Notes under the pieces: model-generated
Seen by the model: the letters and a program-made list of their open reading frames with translations, nothing else
Told to the model about the DNA's origin: nothing
The model's database searches: none
Position numbers and translations under genes: made by a program
Shown here: piece by piece, positions 1 through 9,184 of the stretch
Layout of the letters: every line of letters starts with the position of its first letter
Numbering within the stretch: position 1 is the first letter of the stretch
Source: Candidatus Hydrogenedentota bacterium
GTDB taxonomy: Bacteria; Hydrogenedentota; Hydrogenedentia; Hydrogenedentales; SLHB01
Assembly: GCA_035416745.1 (NCBI GenBank)
Contig: DAOLNV010000013.1
Coordinates: 23,849 to 87,848 of the forward strand
DNA length: 64,000 nt
Reading direction: 5' to 3'

Positions 1-1070
1 AGTCCCGGTGCCGGTGCGGGGACGCCCTCGCACGCCAGTACGAAGACCACTTCCGCCATGCGCTGTACTGGGACTCTCTGAACGACGACTCGGTTTTCGA
101 ACCATGGGTGAGCGTCGAAGCGGTCCATGTAGCGCCGCCGGACAGGGTGTGGGGATTGCGGACCGGGTGGATCGGCAAAGAAGACTACCGTATCGCGAAA
201 TTGATCGACCCGCCCATGAAGAACCACGAAGACATGGACAGACTGGTACAGCCGCATCACGAAATCGACGAAAAAGCCACTCAGGAGCGTGTCGAGCAGA
301 TGCAGGACGCCGTCGGCGACATCGTTCCGGTCCATGTCGAGCGCGCGCCGTTGTATCGCGACTGGAACGGCGATATCTCGACCCAGCTGGCGCGTCTCCG
401 CGGGCTCGACAACATGATGCTGGACATGATGCTCGCGCCCGAATGGGCCCACAAGGTTCTCGCGTTCATGCGCGACGGCATTCTCAGGGCGCAGGAAGAA
501 GCGGAGCAGGCCGGCGACTGGACGCTGTCCGCGCACTCGAACCAAGCCATGGCGTACGCGCGGGAACTCGAAGACCCCTCGATAGACGGAAAACCCGTGA
601 CGCGCGGCACGCTCTGGTATTTCTGCGCTTCGCAGGAGACTACACTGTACGGCCCGGATCAGTTCGAGCAGTTCATGCTGCAGTATCAGATACCGATCAT
701 GGCGCACTTCGGCCTCGTCGCATACGGCTGCTGCGAAGACCTCACCCGCAAGATCGACAAGCTGCGCCAGCTCCCCAATCTCCGGCGCATTGCCGTATCG
801 CCAATGGCCGATGTGCAGCGCTGCGCCGAGCAGCTCGGCGGCGACTACATCCTGAGCTACCGGCCCAGTCCGTCGGATATGGTCGGTTACGACTTTGACC
901 CCGGCAGAATACGCAGGATTCTCCGGCGCGATCTCGAGGCCTGCCGCGCAAACAGCTGCCATGTCGATATCACCCTGAAAGACGTCGAAACCGTCCAGAG
1001 CGACCCATCCCGGGTGCGGAGCTGGGTCGAGATCACGCGCAAGGTTATTGGCGAATTCGCGTGGGACTGA
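1..1070 (+). CDS. URO-D-fold methyltransferase-like protein (5' partial)
   Basis: The frame is open from base 3 to the TGA at 1068-1070, so the N-terminus lies outside the window; about 355 residues are visible. The sequence resembles the uroporphyrinogen decarboxylase fold used by cobalamin-dependent methyltransferases of the MtaA/CmuA type rather than true HemE. A cysteine pair in YGCCED (bases 723-740) sits about where MtaA-type proteins have an HxCG zinc motif. This suggests metal binding, but the usual histidine is not seen. No signal peptide is visible, so it is probably cytoplasmic. A second URO-D-fold gene follows 130 nt downstream, and the two may act as a pair. The substrate cannot be predicted. 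An ATG at 108 would give a shorter protein, but the upstream codons continue the fold, so it is not taken as the start. Confidence 0.75.
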   Translation, partial: SRCRCGDALARQYEDHFRHALYWDSLNDDSVFEPWVSVEAVHVAPPDRVWGLRTGWIGKEDYRIAKLIDPPMKNHEDMDRLVQPHHEIDEKATQERVEQMQDAVGDIVPVHVERAPLYRDWNGDISTQLARLRGLDNMMLDMMLAPEWAHKVLAFMRDGILRAQEEAEQAGDWTLSAHSNQAMAYARELEDPSIDGKPVTRGTLWYFCASQETTLYGPDQFEQFMLQYQIPIMAHFGLVAYGCCEDLTRKIDKLRQLPNLRRIAVSPMADVQRCAEQLGGDYILSYRPSPSDMVGYDFDPGRIRRILRRDLEACRANSCHVDITLKDVETVQSDPSRVRSWVEITRKVIGEFAWD

Positions 1071-1200
1071 TGCGGGGCGGGCCGGGTGGCCTCGCCTCGG
1101 ATTCCCGTGATATTCTCGCCCCTGACCACGAAGACGGGGCTTACACGGGCGACACGGAGACGTGTCCGCCTTTCCGGGTTCGGTAACGAGGATACGCTTG

Positions 1201-2187
1201 ATGACGCCACGCGAAATCGTTCGGGAGAACATCGAGTGCCGCTGCGAAGAACGTATCGCCTTCAATTTCACCGGCGAGGACCGCAGGAACGACTTCACCG
1301 GCGCAGGGTGCGAGCATGACATTGAAACGAAGACCTGGACCGAAGGCAACATCGAGTACTACACGGACATCTGGGGCAACGTCTGGCACCGTATCGTGGG
1401 TTTGTCGCAGGGCGGCGAGGTGTTCGAACCGGTGATTAAGGATTGGGCGGACCTCGACAACCTGACCCTGCCTGCCATCGACAATCCCGCTTACTTCGAG
1501 AGCGCCCGGAAGCTGGGGGCGTCGGATACGGACCTTTTCCGCGTGGGCTCGATGCCCGGTTGGCCGTTCGCCACCTGCCGGTACATGCGCAAGATGGAGG
1601 TCTATTTCACGGACCTCCTCGCACACCGTGACCGGATTGATCTCCTCCATGATCGCGTGACCTCGCTGTTCGAGGGCGTGATCGACCGGTTTGGCGAGGC
1701 TGGAATGGACGGCATCATGTATTGCGAGGATCTCGGCACACAGGACCGCCTGCTCCTGGGCGTGCCGATATGGCGCGACGTGTTTCGTCCCCTCTATGAA
1801 CGCCTGACCGCGCGCGCCCACGCACACGGAATGAAAGTTGTGATGCATTCCTGCGGGTTCAACTATGAACTCGTGGATGACCTGTGCGAGGCCGGCGTCG
1901 ACTGCCTTCAATTCGACCAACCCGCGCTGTACGACATGCCGGCCTTGGCCGAAAAACTCCGCAGGCACCGGGCCGGCCTGTTCTCTCCCTGCGATATCCA
2001 GAAAGTGCTTCCCACGGGCGACCGCGAAATCATCCGACGCGAAACCGAGCGTCTTGTGAACACGTTCCGGGGCGGGTTCATCGCGAAGAACTACCCGGAC
2101 CTCCACGGCATCGGCGTTGAGCCTGAGTGGGACCGATGGGCCTACGAAACCTTCGTGCGTGTGGGCGCACAGGAAAAACCGCGTTGA
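1201..2187 (+). CDS. URO-D-fold protein, MtaA-like
   Basis: Encodes 328 residues of the uroporphyrinogen decarboxylase superfamily. The motif HSCG (His216, Cys218) matches the zinc site that corrinoid:CoM-type methyltransferases use to activate a thiol. True HemE proteins lack this motif, so a methyl-transfer or demethylation role is more likely than haem synthesis. The start at 1201 is preceded by CGAGGA at 1187-1192 with 8-nt spacing. An in-frame ATG at 1162 has no comparable ribosome site and would add 13 unconserved residues. The C-terminal half has the family's conserved run from the SPCDIQ loop to the GIGVEPEWD stretch. It lies in the same orientation as the preceding URO-D-fold gene. 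No corrinoid protein gene is seen in the window, so the partner is unknown. Confidence 0.8.
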   Translation: MTPREIVRENIECRCEERIAFNFTGEDRRNDFTGAGCEHDIETKTWTEGNIEYYTDIWGNVWHRIVGLSQGGEVFEPVIKDWADLDNLTLPAIDNPAYFESARKLGASDTDLFRVGSMPGWPFATCRYMRKMEVYFTDLLAHRDRIDLLHDRVTSLFEGVIDRFGEAGMDGIMYCEDLGTQDRLLLGVPIWRDVFRPLYERLTARAHAHGMKVVMHSCGFNYELVDDLCEAGVDCLQFDQPALYDMPALAEKLRRHRAGLFSPCDIQKVLPTGDREIIRRETERLVNTFRGGFIAKNYPDLHGIGVEPEWDRWAYETFVRVGAQEKPR

Positions 2188-2274
2188 ACCCGCCCCGGGC
2201 GCGGCACAATCAGACCAAGCGAGTCGAGTATCACATTTGACCCGGAATACGGACGGCTCTGTTCGGGCGTTGCC

Positions 2275-5200
2275 TCACGGCGCCAGTTGCACGAGCAGCT
2301 GGGCGATCTCGCGCCTCACGGTTTGGATGAGGCCGTGCCTCCGATCTTCCACGGTCCGAACGCCGGAGAGCCCGTCCTTGCCCGGTGTGGTGCCGTCCTC
2401 GTCCAGTCCACAGAAACGCGCGACCTGAAACGCGGTGTCTTTGAGGAGTGTTTCGGCTTTTGCCACGGCTTCGGGGCTGCGGTTTTCGTCCTTGGCCTTG
2501 CGCGTGGCGTTGCGGAGAGCCGCCAGCATGTCGTAATCCTCGATGCCGTCTCGCACGGCCTCCCACCGCTTGCTGGGAACTACCCCATCGCCCTGGTACA
2601 CCAGCAGGTAATCCATGGTGCCTTCGGGTTTGTACCAGGGATCCGCCTGCGAGGTGCAGTACGACCAGAATCCGATGCCGGTGAGCCCGTGATGCCATGC
2701 GAGCCACGACTGCCCCCGGTAATACCCCAATGGCGACTGATGCTTCGCATTGTCCGAGCATTCGTAGGTCCATAGAATGCCGCCGGAATTCTTGATGATT
2801 TCCAACTTATCCTGGTTGATGTCGAGCAGGAATCCCCCGCGGTTGGGGCACCAGATATCGACATACGGCAGCATCTCGACGAGTTCCTCTTTGCGAATGC
2901 GCGCCACGGGGTCCGTGTAGATCTGGATGTTCGGGTCCGCTTCGCGAGCCAGTTTGGCGTAGAAGAGATACTGTTCGACGAGACCTTCCTGCAGGCCCGG
3001 TTCGTCGACCGGGTACATGGCGTATCTGTCGTAACCGATGCCCATTTCTTTGAGATGGGCGACCCACGCGCGCAACCAGGCCACGTGGGCCTTCCGGAAG
3101 GCGCCGGTCTCGGGCGCGCCCGGCCCCGTGACTCCGCCCGTATTCTGAAACAGAATGATGCCGTGAGGCGCGTAACGGCGCACGTAGGCGTCGTGCTCGG
3201 TATAGTCGATTTCTCCGACAATCGCGCCAGCCTCGTCGTAAGTTGCCTTCGGGACAAGCGTCGTCACAAAGACGTTGTTCCCGTGCGCGACCCGGTCCTG
3301 GAGGGTTTCCTCCTCGAATTCCCGCATCCGCGGGGTACTGTAGACATACCCCCAGTTGCAGTGTCTCAGGGCCTGCGTTTCGGGCAAGGCCGGTTCCCAG
3401 ACCTCGACGGTCAGAGGCGCAGCGAATTCCCGCGGCTCAACCTCGAGTGTGCGTATCCGGACGGTGCTGGTCCAGCGTCCGGTGGCCAGGCCTTTGGTCT
3501 CGACCGCAAACCACAGTTGCCGCGCGTCCCAGGCGGGGAGCGTGAGGGCATATCCCGGGTTGATTCGGGGCAGCGCATCGGCCGAGAGGTCGAGTGATTG
3601 GGTCGGCACGTTAACGACTTCATGGATGGCGATGACTTCGCGGGAGGCCACCGGCGCCGCGTCCTGCGCGCCCTCCAGAACAAGGGGATCGAGTTCGACA
3701 CGCACTTGCAGCGGCGCCGTACCGAAATTGAACACGTTCAGGGCGGCGTCTTCTACCTCTCCGCTGAATGCCTCGATCGTCACTTCAGGGTCTTTCAAGC
3801 GTTCCTCGAGGATTTCATCAAAGGCCCCAAAGGGCGCCCAGGGATTTGCCGCGCTCAGACGCAGGGGCCATGGGCCCCTTTCCCGCTGGTCCGCGGCGGT
3901 CGCGGCAAACTTCAGAAGCCGGGAAAAGTCGCGGATGTCGTCATGTATCGCGTCCCGAAATGCCCGCTGTTCGACGTCCGGCAGTGTTCCCACAGACGCA
4001 ATGCGGGTTGCGTAGTATTCGCGCCGTTCCATCGCCTCGCGTGCGCTCCCCGTGATCGCATATGCATCCGGAAGGCGTTGCGCGGTTGTCACGACGTCAT
4101 CCAGCAACGCGGCAAGGTCGGCGATTTCTTTCTGCAGCGGCATGATGTGGGCATTGTGCGACCGTTGTGCCACAACCGCCTCGCCGTCGTAGACGCGGCA
4201 GGTGATATTCAAATCCACCGGCTTTTCGGTAGGCAGCGAATAGCGGTCCAGGACGGTGGCCGAAGCCTCGGAAACCTCGAACGTCATTGTGCGGGGCGCT
4301 TCTCCGCTTTTGGATGTCGTGATTTCGACACGAAGGGAACGGCGGGCCGGATTCTCGATATCCAGCCGAATGGCATTCTCGCCGGCATACATCTTGCCGA
4401 AATCCACGGCCGCGATTCGCACGCTGGACTGTTCGGTGCCGGCGTTGAATGTTCCCACGCGTGCGGAATTGAATCGGTATTCGGGCCAGATAACCTGGGC
4501 GCCCGCTTTGGCGGAAGGCCATTTCGAAACCATGATTCCGCCGGAGGTGCACGCATAGACGACACACGGCGTCCCATCACCCAGCAGGTCCGCGATGGTG
4601 GGCGAGGCATTGGTCGGATTTGGCATCGCGATCGCCTCTTTCTGCTCGCCCTCCGCGCTGAAAACATGGAGTTCGCCGCTGTAGCCGGCCGCCACGATCT
4701 CAATGCGGCCGTCTCCGTCGATGTCCGCCAGGGCGGGAGAGCGCCGCGCCCGCTCGTGGACATTGCCGGTCCACAATCTTGTTCCGTCGGGAGCGATGGC
4801 TGCCAAGAGGCCCGACAGGTCGATGGCATAAATCTCGAGGATACCGTCCTGGTTCGCATCGCCAACGCATATGCTGCTGTCGATTTCCTTGGGCATCTCG
4901 AATCTCCACAGCAACTCGCCATTCGAACCGGCGGCCGCGACGGAATTGCCGATAGCAGTGAGGATCTCGCGCGCGCCATCGTCATTGATATCCGCGATAA
5001 CAGGCGCGGCGCCCTGCGCTGCGATATCCAGACGCCACTGCTCTTTCCCGGACGTGTCCAGACATACCAGCGGCAACTGGGAGCCCGAGAGCAGGATTGA
5101 TGGCGGCGTGGATTCCGTCAGGCTTCCGACCGCCGGCGGGTAGGTTTGCCCGTGGCCGCCGTCGTATTGCCAGACGCGCTCGCCTTTCGGCGACAGGCAG

Positions 5201-5664
5201 ACAACGTGCCCCGCCGAGTCGCCAGTCACGACCTCGTTTGTCCCGTCACCGTCAAGGTCGCAGGCTACAATCGCGGTGGTGCCCCACTCGATTTCCGAGG
5301 GCAGGTCATATTTCCAGATGGTATCCCCGTTTTGGCCGGCCAGGCAGAAGACCGTCCCGGCCTGATTGAGCACGAGAATCTCCGGCTGTTCGTCTTCGAC
5401 GAGATTGGCCACGGTGGGAGGAATGCTTATGGGAATCTGAAGGCTGCGGCCCCAGATTTCGCGTCCCGCGCTGTCCACCACTACGACGCTTCCAGATGCG
5501 GTGGTGATGATGATGTCCTGTCGTCCGTCGCCGTTCATGTCGGCAAGGGCGGGAGAACTGTCCACGTTGCCCAGGGGCGTTTCGAACCGCCACAGCACCT
5601 CGGCGGCCTCGATGCGCCATGCGGCGGCTAGAAAGACGGTTAACAGAACAGATCTCCAGCTCAT
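2275..5664 (-). CDS. Secreted FG-GAP repeat protein with GH123-like (DUF4091) domain
   Basis: A 1129-residue exported protein. The start at 5664 is chosen because AGGAG lies at 5673-5677 and the first 20 or so residues form a signal peptide; an in-frame ATG at 5811 would bury it. Residues about 25-400 hold at least six Ca-binding FG-GAP/VCBS-like motifs (DMNGDG, DLDGDG, DINDDG, DANQDG, DIDGDG, DLLGDG), as in beta-propellers. A linker with beta-sandwich character follows. The C-terminal third is DUF4091-like, with the Asp887-Glu888-Pro motif in the context MYPVDEPG and the typical ending around KRWEAVRDGIEDYDML. In GH123 N-acetylgalactosaminidases an Asp-Glu pair performs substrate-assisted hydrolysis, so a glycosidase acting on GalNAc-containing or related glycans is plausible. 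It is divergent from the adjacent beta-galactosidase gene. Confidence 0.8.
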   Translation of the reverse strand: MSWRSVLLTVFLAAAWRIEAAEVLWRFETPLGNVDSSPALADMNGDGRQDIIITTASGSVVVVDSAGREIWGRSLQIPISIPPTVANLVEDEQPEILVLNQAGTVFCLAGQNGDTIWKYDLPSEIEWGTTAIVACDLDGDGTNEVVTGDSAGHVVCLSPKGERVWQYDGGHGQTYPPAVGSLTESTPPSILLSGSQLPLVCLDTSGKEQWRLDIAAQGAAPVIADINDDGAREILTAIGNSVAAAGSNGELLWRFEMPKEIDSSICVGDANQDGILEIYAIDLSGLLAAIAPDGTRLWTGNVHERARRSPALADIDGDGRIEIVAAGYSGELHVFSAEGEQKEAIAMPNPTNASPTIADLLGDGTPCVVYACTSGGIMVSKWPSAKAGAQVIWPEYRFNSARVGTFNAGTEQSSVRIAAVDFGKMYAGENAIRLDIENPARRSLRVEITTSKSGEAPRTMTFEVSEASATVLDRYSLPTEKPVDLNITCRVYDGEAVVAQRSHNAHIMPLQKEIADLAALLDDVVTTAQRLPDAYAITGSAREAMERREYYATRIASVGTLPDVEQRAFRDAIHDDIRDFSRLLKFAATAADQRERGPWPLRLSAANPWAPFGAFDEILEERLKDPEVTIEAFSGEVEDAALNVFNFGTAPLQVRVELDPLVLEGAQDAAPVASREVIAIHEVVNVPTQSLDLSADALPRINPGYALTLPAWDARQLWFAVETKGLATGRWTSTVRIRTLEVEPREFAAPLTVEVWEPALPETQALRHCNWGYVYSTPRMREFEEETLQDRVAHGNNVFVTTLVPKATYDEAGAIVGEIDYTEHDAYVRRYAPHGIILFQNTGGVTGPGAPETGAFRKAHVAWLRAWVAHLKEMGIGYDRYAMYPVDEPGLQEGLVEQYLFYAKLAREADPNIQIYTDPVARIRKEELVEMLPYVDIWCPNRGGFLLDINQDKLEIIKNSGGILWTYECSDNAKHQSPLGYYRGQSWLAWHHGLTGIGFWSYCTSQADPWYKPEGTMDYLLVYQGDGVVPSKRWEAVRDGIEDYDMLAALRNATRKAKDENRSPEAVAKAETLLKDTAFQVARFCGLDEDGTTPGKDGLSGVRTVEDRRHGLIQTVRREIAQLLVQLAP

Positions 5665-5849
5665 GCTTCGTACTCCTGGTTGGTTGAATAGCACCTTCAT
5701 TGACCGGCTTACCATAAGCGTCCCGACACTGGCGATCAAGCTGCGCAGCGGGCGGGAACAATCCGCGGGACCGAGCTGACACACCCGTCGCGCCAGGCCG
5801 ATTACGGCCATGCGGGCCGGCGCATTGCCTCCGTGCGCTCAGTTGAATT

Positions 5850-5870
5850 TTGTCGGTTTCCCCGCGACAA
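5850..5870. promoter_or_regulatory. Inverted repeat in divergent intergenic region, candidate operator
   Basis: TTGTCG and CGACAA form perfect 6-bp arms around a 9-nt centre in the 271-nt gap between the divergent GH123-like and beta-galactosidase genes. Position and symmetry would suit a regulator controlling both glycan genes, but no matching regulator gene is visible nearby. Arms this short may occur by chance. Confidence 0.35.
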
Positions 5871-5935
5871 TACGGTTTCTTGCCACAGCCTGGGGTGAAG
5901 AACGCGTAAACACCACTGCTTGATGGGAGGCAACC

Positions 5936-8900
5936 GTGATTACTATCGCCTTATCTTGTGCTCTCTTGCTCGTGTGTCTCGGCATGGCGCGGCAAGCGCG
6001 CGCCGAAACACCGGATTGGGAGAACCCCGCCGTTCTCGGCCGCAACAAGGAGCCGTATCACTGCACGTTGCTGCCCTATCCCGATGAGGAATCGGCGCGT
6101 GCAGGTACGCGAGACGCCTCGCCGTATCACCAGTCCCTCAACGGCGTATGGAAGTTCAATTGGGTTGGCAAACCCGACGACCGCCCCCGCGATTTTTATA
6201 AACCCGAGGTGGATGTATCGGACTGGGACGAGATTCCGGTGCCGTCTGTGTGGCAGCTCCAGGGCTACGGCATACCCATCTATACCAATGTGCGTTATCC
6301 GTTCCCGGCGGACCCGCCGCGTATTCCGCACGACTACAACCCGGTGGGGTCGTACCGCCGCGTCTTCGAGGTTCCCGGGGAATGGCGCGGCCGGAGAGTG
6401 TTCATTCACTTTGACGGCGTCGAGAGCGCGTTCTATATCTGGCTGAATGGGAAACAGGTTGGCTTCAGCAAGAACAGCATGGGGCCCGCGGAATTTGATC
6501 TGACGCCGTATCTTCAGGACGGCGAAAACACCCTGGCGGTCGAGGTGTACCGCTGGTCGGACGGCAGCTACCTCGAAGACCAGGATATGTGGCGTTACTC
6601 GGGCATCTTCCGCGACGTCTACCTTTTCGCGACACCTGAGACCCATGTGCGCGACTTCTTTGTCCGCTGCGATTTTGACGGCGAGTATCGGGATGCCGTG
6701 CTCAAGCTGACCGCAAAGGTCTGCAACTTCGGCGAGAAGGCCTGCCAGGAACATGCCCTGGAAGGCGTCCTGCTGGATGCGGACGGCGCGCCCGTTGGAA
6801 AACAGCCGCTGTTCACCGCCGCGTTGAAGGCCCTGGCGGGCGGCGAGGAGCAGGTTCTCGAACTGGAAGCCCCGGTGAACAGCCCGCGCAAGTGGTCGTC
6901 CGAAGACCCCTATCTGTACACGTTCATGGTCCTGCTTAAGATGCACTCGGGCGAAACCCTGGAAGTCGTACAATGCCGTTTCGGTTTCCGCAAGGTCGAG
7001 ATTCGCGATGCCCAGCTGCTTGTTAATGGAGTATCGGTGCTGCTGAAAGGCGCCAACCGTCACGAAAACGACCCCTGGCGGGGACGCGCCGTCACGATTG
7101 AGCGCATGATCCAGGACATCGAGATTCTCAAGCGGTTCAATTTCAACACGGTCCGTACGAGCCATTACCCCGACGATCCCAAATGGTACGAGCTGTGCGA
7201 CCGGTACGGCATTTTCCTCATCGACGAGGCTAATCTCGAAGCCCACGGGATGGGATACGACCTTGACAAGACGCTGGGTAACCGCCCGGAGTGGCAGGCT
7301 GCTCACATTGACCGGCATACGGCACTCGTCGAACGGGACAAGAACCATCCGTCGGTGATCATCTGGTCAATGGGTAACGAATCCGGCAGCGGCTGCAATT
7401 TCGAAGCGGGCGCGCGCAAGATACGCGCCCTCGACCCCACCCGCCCCATTCATTACGAACGCATGAATGAAGTGGCGGACATCGACAGCGTGATGTACCC
7501 CCATGTGGACGAGCTCATCGCGGAGGGCAAGAAGGACTCGCCCAAGCCGTTCATCATGTGCGAATACGCCCATGCGATGGGGAACGCCGTCGGCAATTTC
7601 AAGGAATACTGGGACGCCATAGAGAGTCATAAGCGGCTGATTGGCGGATGCATCTGGGAATGGGCCGATCACGGCATTTTCAAATACACCAATGAAGAAC
7701 CCGCCGAAGACGGGTCGCGGACATGGTTCTGGGCCTATGGAGGAGACTTCGACGACCAGCCCAACGACAAGAACTTCTGTATGGACGGCCTGGTGTTCCC
7801 CGACCGCGCCATCCCGCCCAAAATGTGGGAAGTAAAGAAGGTCTACCAATACGTGTCGATCGCCCCATCGGACCTCGCCTCGGGCAAGGTGCGCGTTCGC
7901 AACAAGCATTTCTTCGCTAACCTGAACCGTTACGGTATCCGTTGGAGCGTCAGCGAGGACGGCAGAATCCTCGAAGAAGGCGTTCTGGCGCCTCTGGACC
8001 TTCCCGCGGGCCAGGAAACCGAGCTCACGGTTCCGTATGCCAGTCCTTCGCTGAGACCCGGCGCAGAGTACTGGCTGCGCATCAGCTTTCACCTTGCCGA
8101 GGATACGCTTTGGGCCCAGAAGGGCCACGAAGCGGCTTGGGAACAGATGCGATTGCCCCTCGATGCGGGCAAGAGGCGCGCTATCATCTTCGGCAAAAAC
8201 CTGAAGCTGAAGGTCGAAGAAGACAGTACGCGCGTTGTGGTTTCCGGCAAGTCGTTCGCCGCCCGGTTCAGCAAGACGCACGGAGGCATCAGCGCGGTCA
8301 CTTACGGCAAGCAGATGGTGATCCCGGACGGGGGCGAGGTATTCAACGGTCCCGCGTTGAACCTGCTTCGCGCGTTCACCGACAACGACAACCGCCAGCA
8401 TCAGGGCGAAAGTCTCAAGCGTGGCTTCTATGAGGCGGGCTTGAGCCAGATGCGCTCGTACCTCAAGCGGTTCGAGGTGGTCAGCCGAGACGCAAACACG
8501 GTGTGCGTCAGGTCGCATATCCACTGCCTGGGCAGCAAAGGGCGGGGGTTCGCTCACGAATGCATGTATACCCTCTACCCGGACGGGTCGATCCATTTGC
8601 GGAACCATCTCGAGCCTATCGGGGAGCTGCCGATGCTCCCGCGGATAGGCTTGAAAACAACGTTTGCGGGCGAACTCGAACAACTCGCGTGGTACGGGCG
8701 CGGCCCCTACGAAAGCTACCCCGATCGCAAGACCGGCGCGCCCGTCGGAAGGTACGAAAGCACTGTGTCGGACCAATACGTGCCCTACCCATTTCCGCAA
8801 GAGTGCGGCAACAAGGAAGACGTGCGTTGGGCGGCTCTCACGAATGCGAGGGGTCAGGGCGTGTTGGTCTTGATGGATGCGCCCATGGCCTTCAGCGCGC

Positions 8901-9151
8901 TGCGGTTTACGCCGGGCGACCTCAACCGCGCCGAGCACCCGTACGACCTGAACCCGCGCAGGAACATCACCGCCTGCGTGGACTACAAGCAATGCGGATT
9001 GGGCAACGGCAGTTGCGGCCCTCTCGTGCTGGACTCCTACGCCCTGTATGGCGGAACCATCGATTTCGGGTTTGCCCTGCGGCCTTGCCGGCCACAAGAC
9101 GGCGATATTGCCGAACTGGCGCGTCTCAGGCTGCCCGATATCCACGTGTGA
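5936..9151 (+). CDS. Secreted glycoside hydrolase family 2 beta-galactosidase
   Basis: A 1071-residue GH2 enzyme of the LacZ type with an N-terminal signal peptide (about residues 1-23), so it acts outside the cytoplasm, unlike E. coli LacZ. The order is sugar-binding jelly-roll (about 60-230), immunoglobulin-like domain, TIM barrel (about 350-640), and a C-terminal beta-sandwich with the small-chain fold. The acid/base Glu482 lies in WSMGNESG and the nucleophile Glu543 in FIMCEYAHAMGN, both in the classic GH2 context. The start is a GTG at 5936, 5-6 nt after GGGAGG; the signal peptide begins there. It hydrolyses terminal beta-galactosides and sits 33 nt upstream of a fucosidase in the same direction, so the two are probably co-transcribed to strip a fucosylated, galactose-containing glycan. 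Confidence 0.92.
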   Translation: MITIALSCALLLVCLGMARQARAETPDWENPAVLGRNKEPYHCTLLPYPDEESARAGTRDASPYHQSLNGVWKFNWVGKPDDRPRDFYKPEVDVSDWDEIPVPSVWQLQGYGIPIYTNVRYPFPADPPRIPHDYNPVGSYRRVFEVPGEWRGRRVFIHFDGVESAFYIWLNGKQVGFSKNSMGPAEFDLTPYLQDGENTLAVEVYRWSDGSYLEDQDMWRYSGIFRDVYLFATPETHVRDFFVRCDFDGEYRDAVLKLTAKVCNFGEKACQEHALEGVLLDADGAPVGKQPLFTAALKALAGGEEQVLELEAPVNSPRKWSSEDPYLYTFMVLLKMHSGETLEVVQCRFGFRKVEIRDAQLLVNGVSVLLKGANRHENDPWRGRAVTIERMIQDIEILKRFNFNTVRTSHYPDDPKWYELCDRYGIFLIDEANLEAHGMGYDLDKTLGNRPEWQAAHIDRHTALVERDKNHPSVIIWSMGNESGSGCNFEAGARKIRALDPTRPIHYERMNEVADIDSVMYPHVDELIAEGKKDSPKPFIMCEYAHAMGNAVGNFKEYWDAIESHKRLIGGCIWEWADHGIFKYTNEEPAEDGSRTWFWAYGGDFDDQPNDKNFCMDGLVFPDRAIPPKMWEVKKVYQYVSIAPSDLASGKVRVRNKHFFANLNRYGIRWSVSEDGRILEEGVLAPLDLPAGQETELTVPYASPSLRPGAEYWLRISFHLAEDTLWAQKGHEAAWEQMRLPLDAGKRRAIIFGKNLKLKVEEDSTRVVVSGKSFAARFSKTHGGISAVTYGKQMVIPDGGEVFNGPALNLLRAFTDNDNRQHQGESLKRGFYEAGLSQMRSYLKRFEVVSRDANTVCVRSHIHCLGSKGRGFAHECMYTLYPDGSIHLRNHLEPIGELPMLPRIGLKTTFAGELEQLAWYGRGPYESYPDRKTGAPVGRYESTVSDQYVPYPFPQECGNKEDVRWAALTNARGQGVLVLMDAPMAFSALRFTPGDLNRAEHPYDLNPRRNITACVDYKQCGLGNGSCGPLVLDSYALYGGTIDFGFALRPCRPQDGDIAELARLRLPDIHV

Positions 9152-9184
9152 CACTGAAACCCGAACGAACGCGGAGGAACTGTT

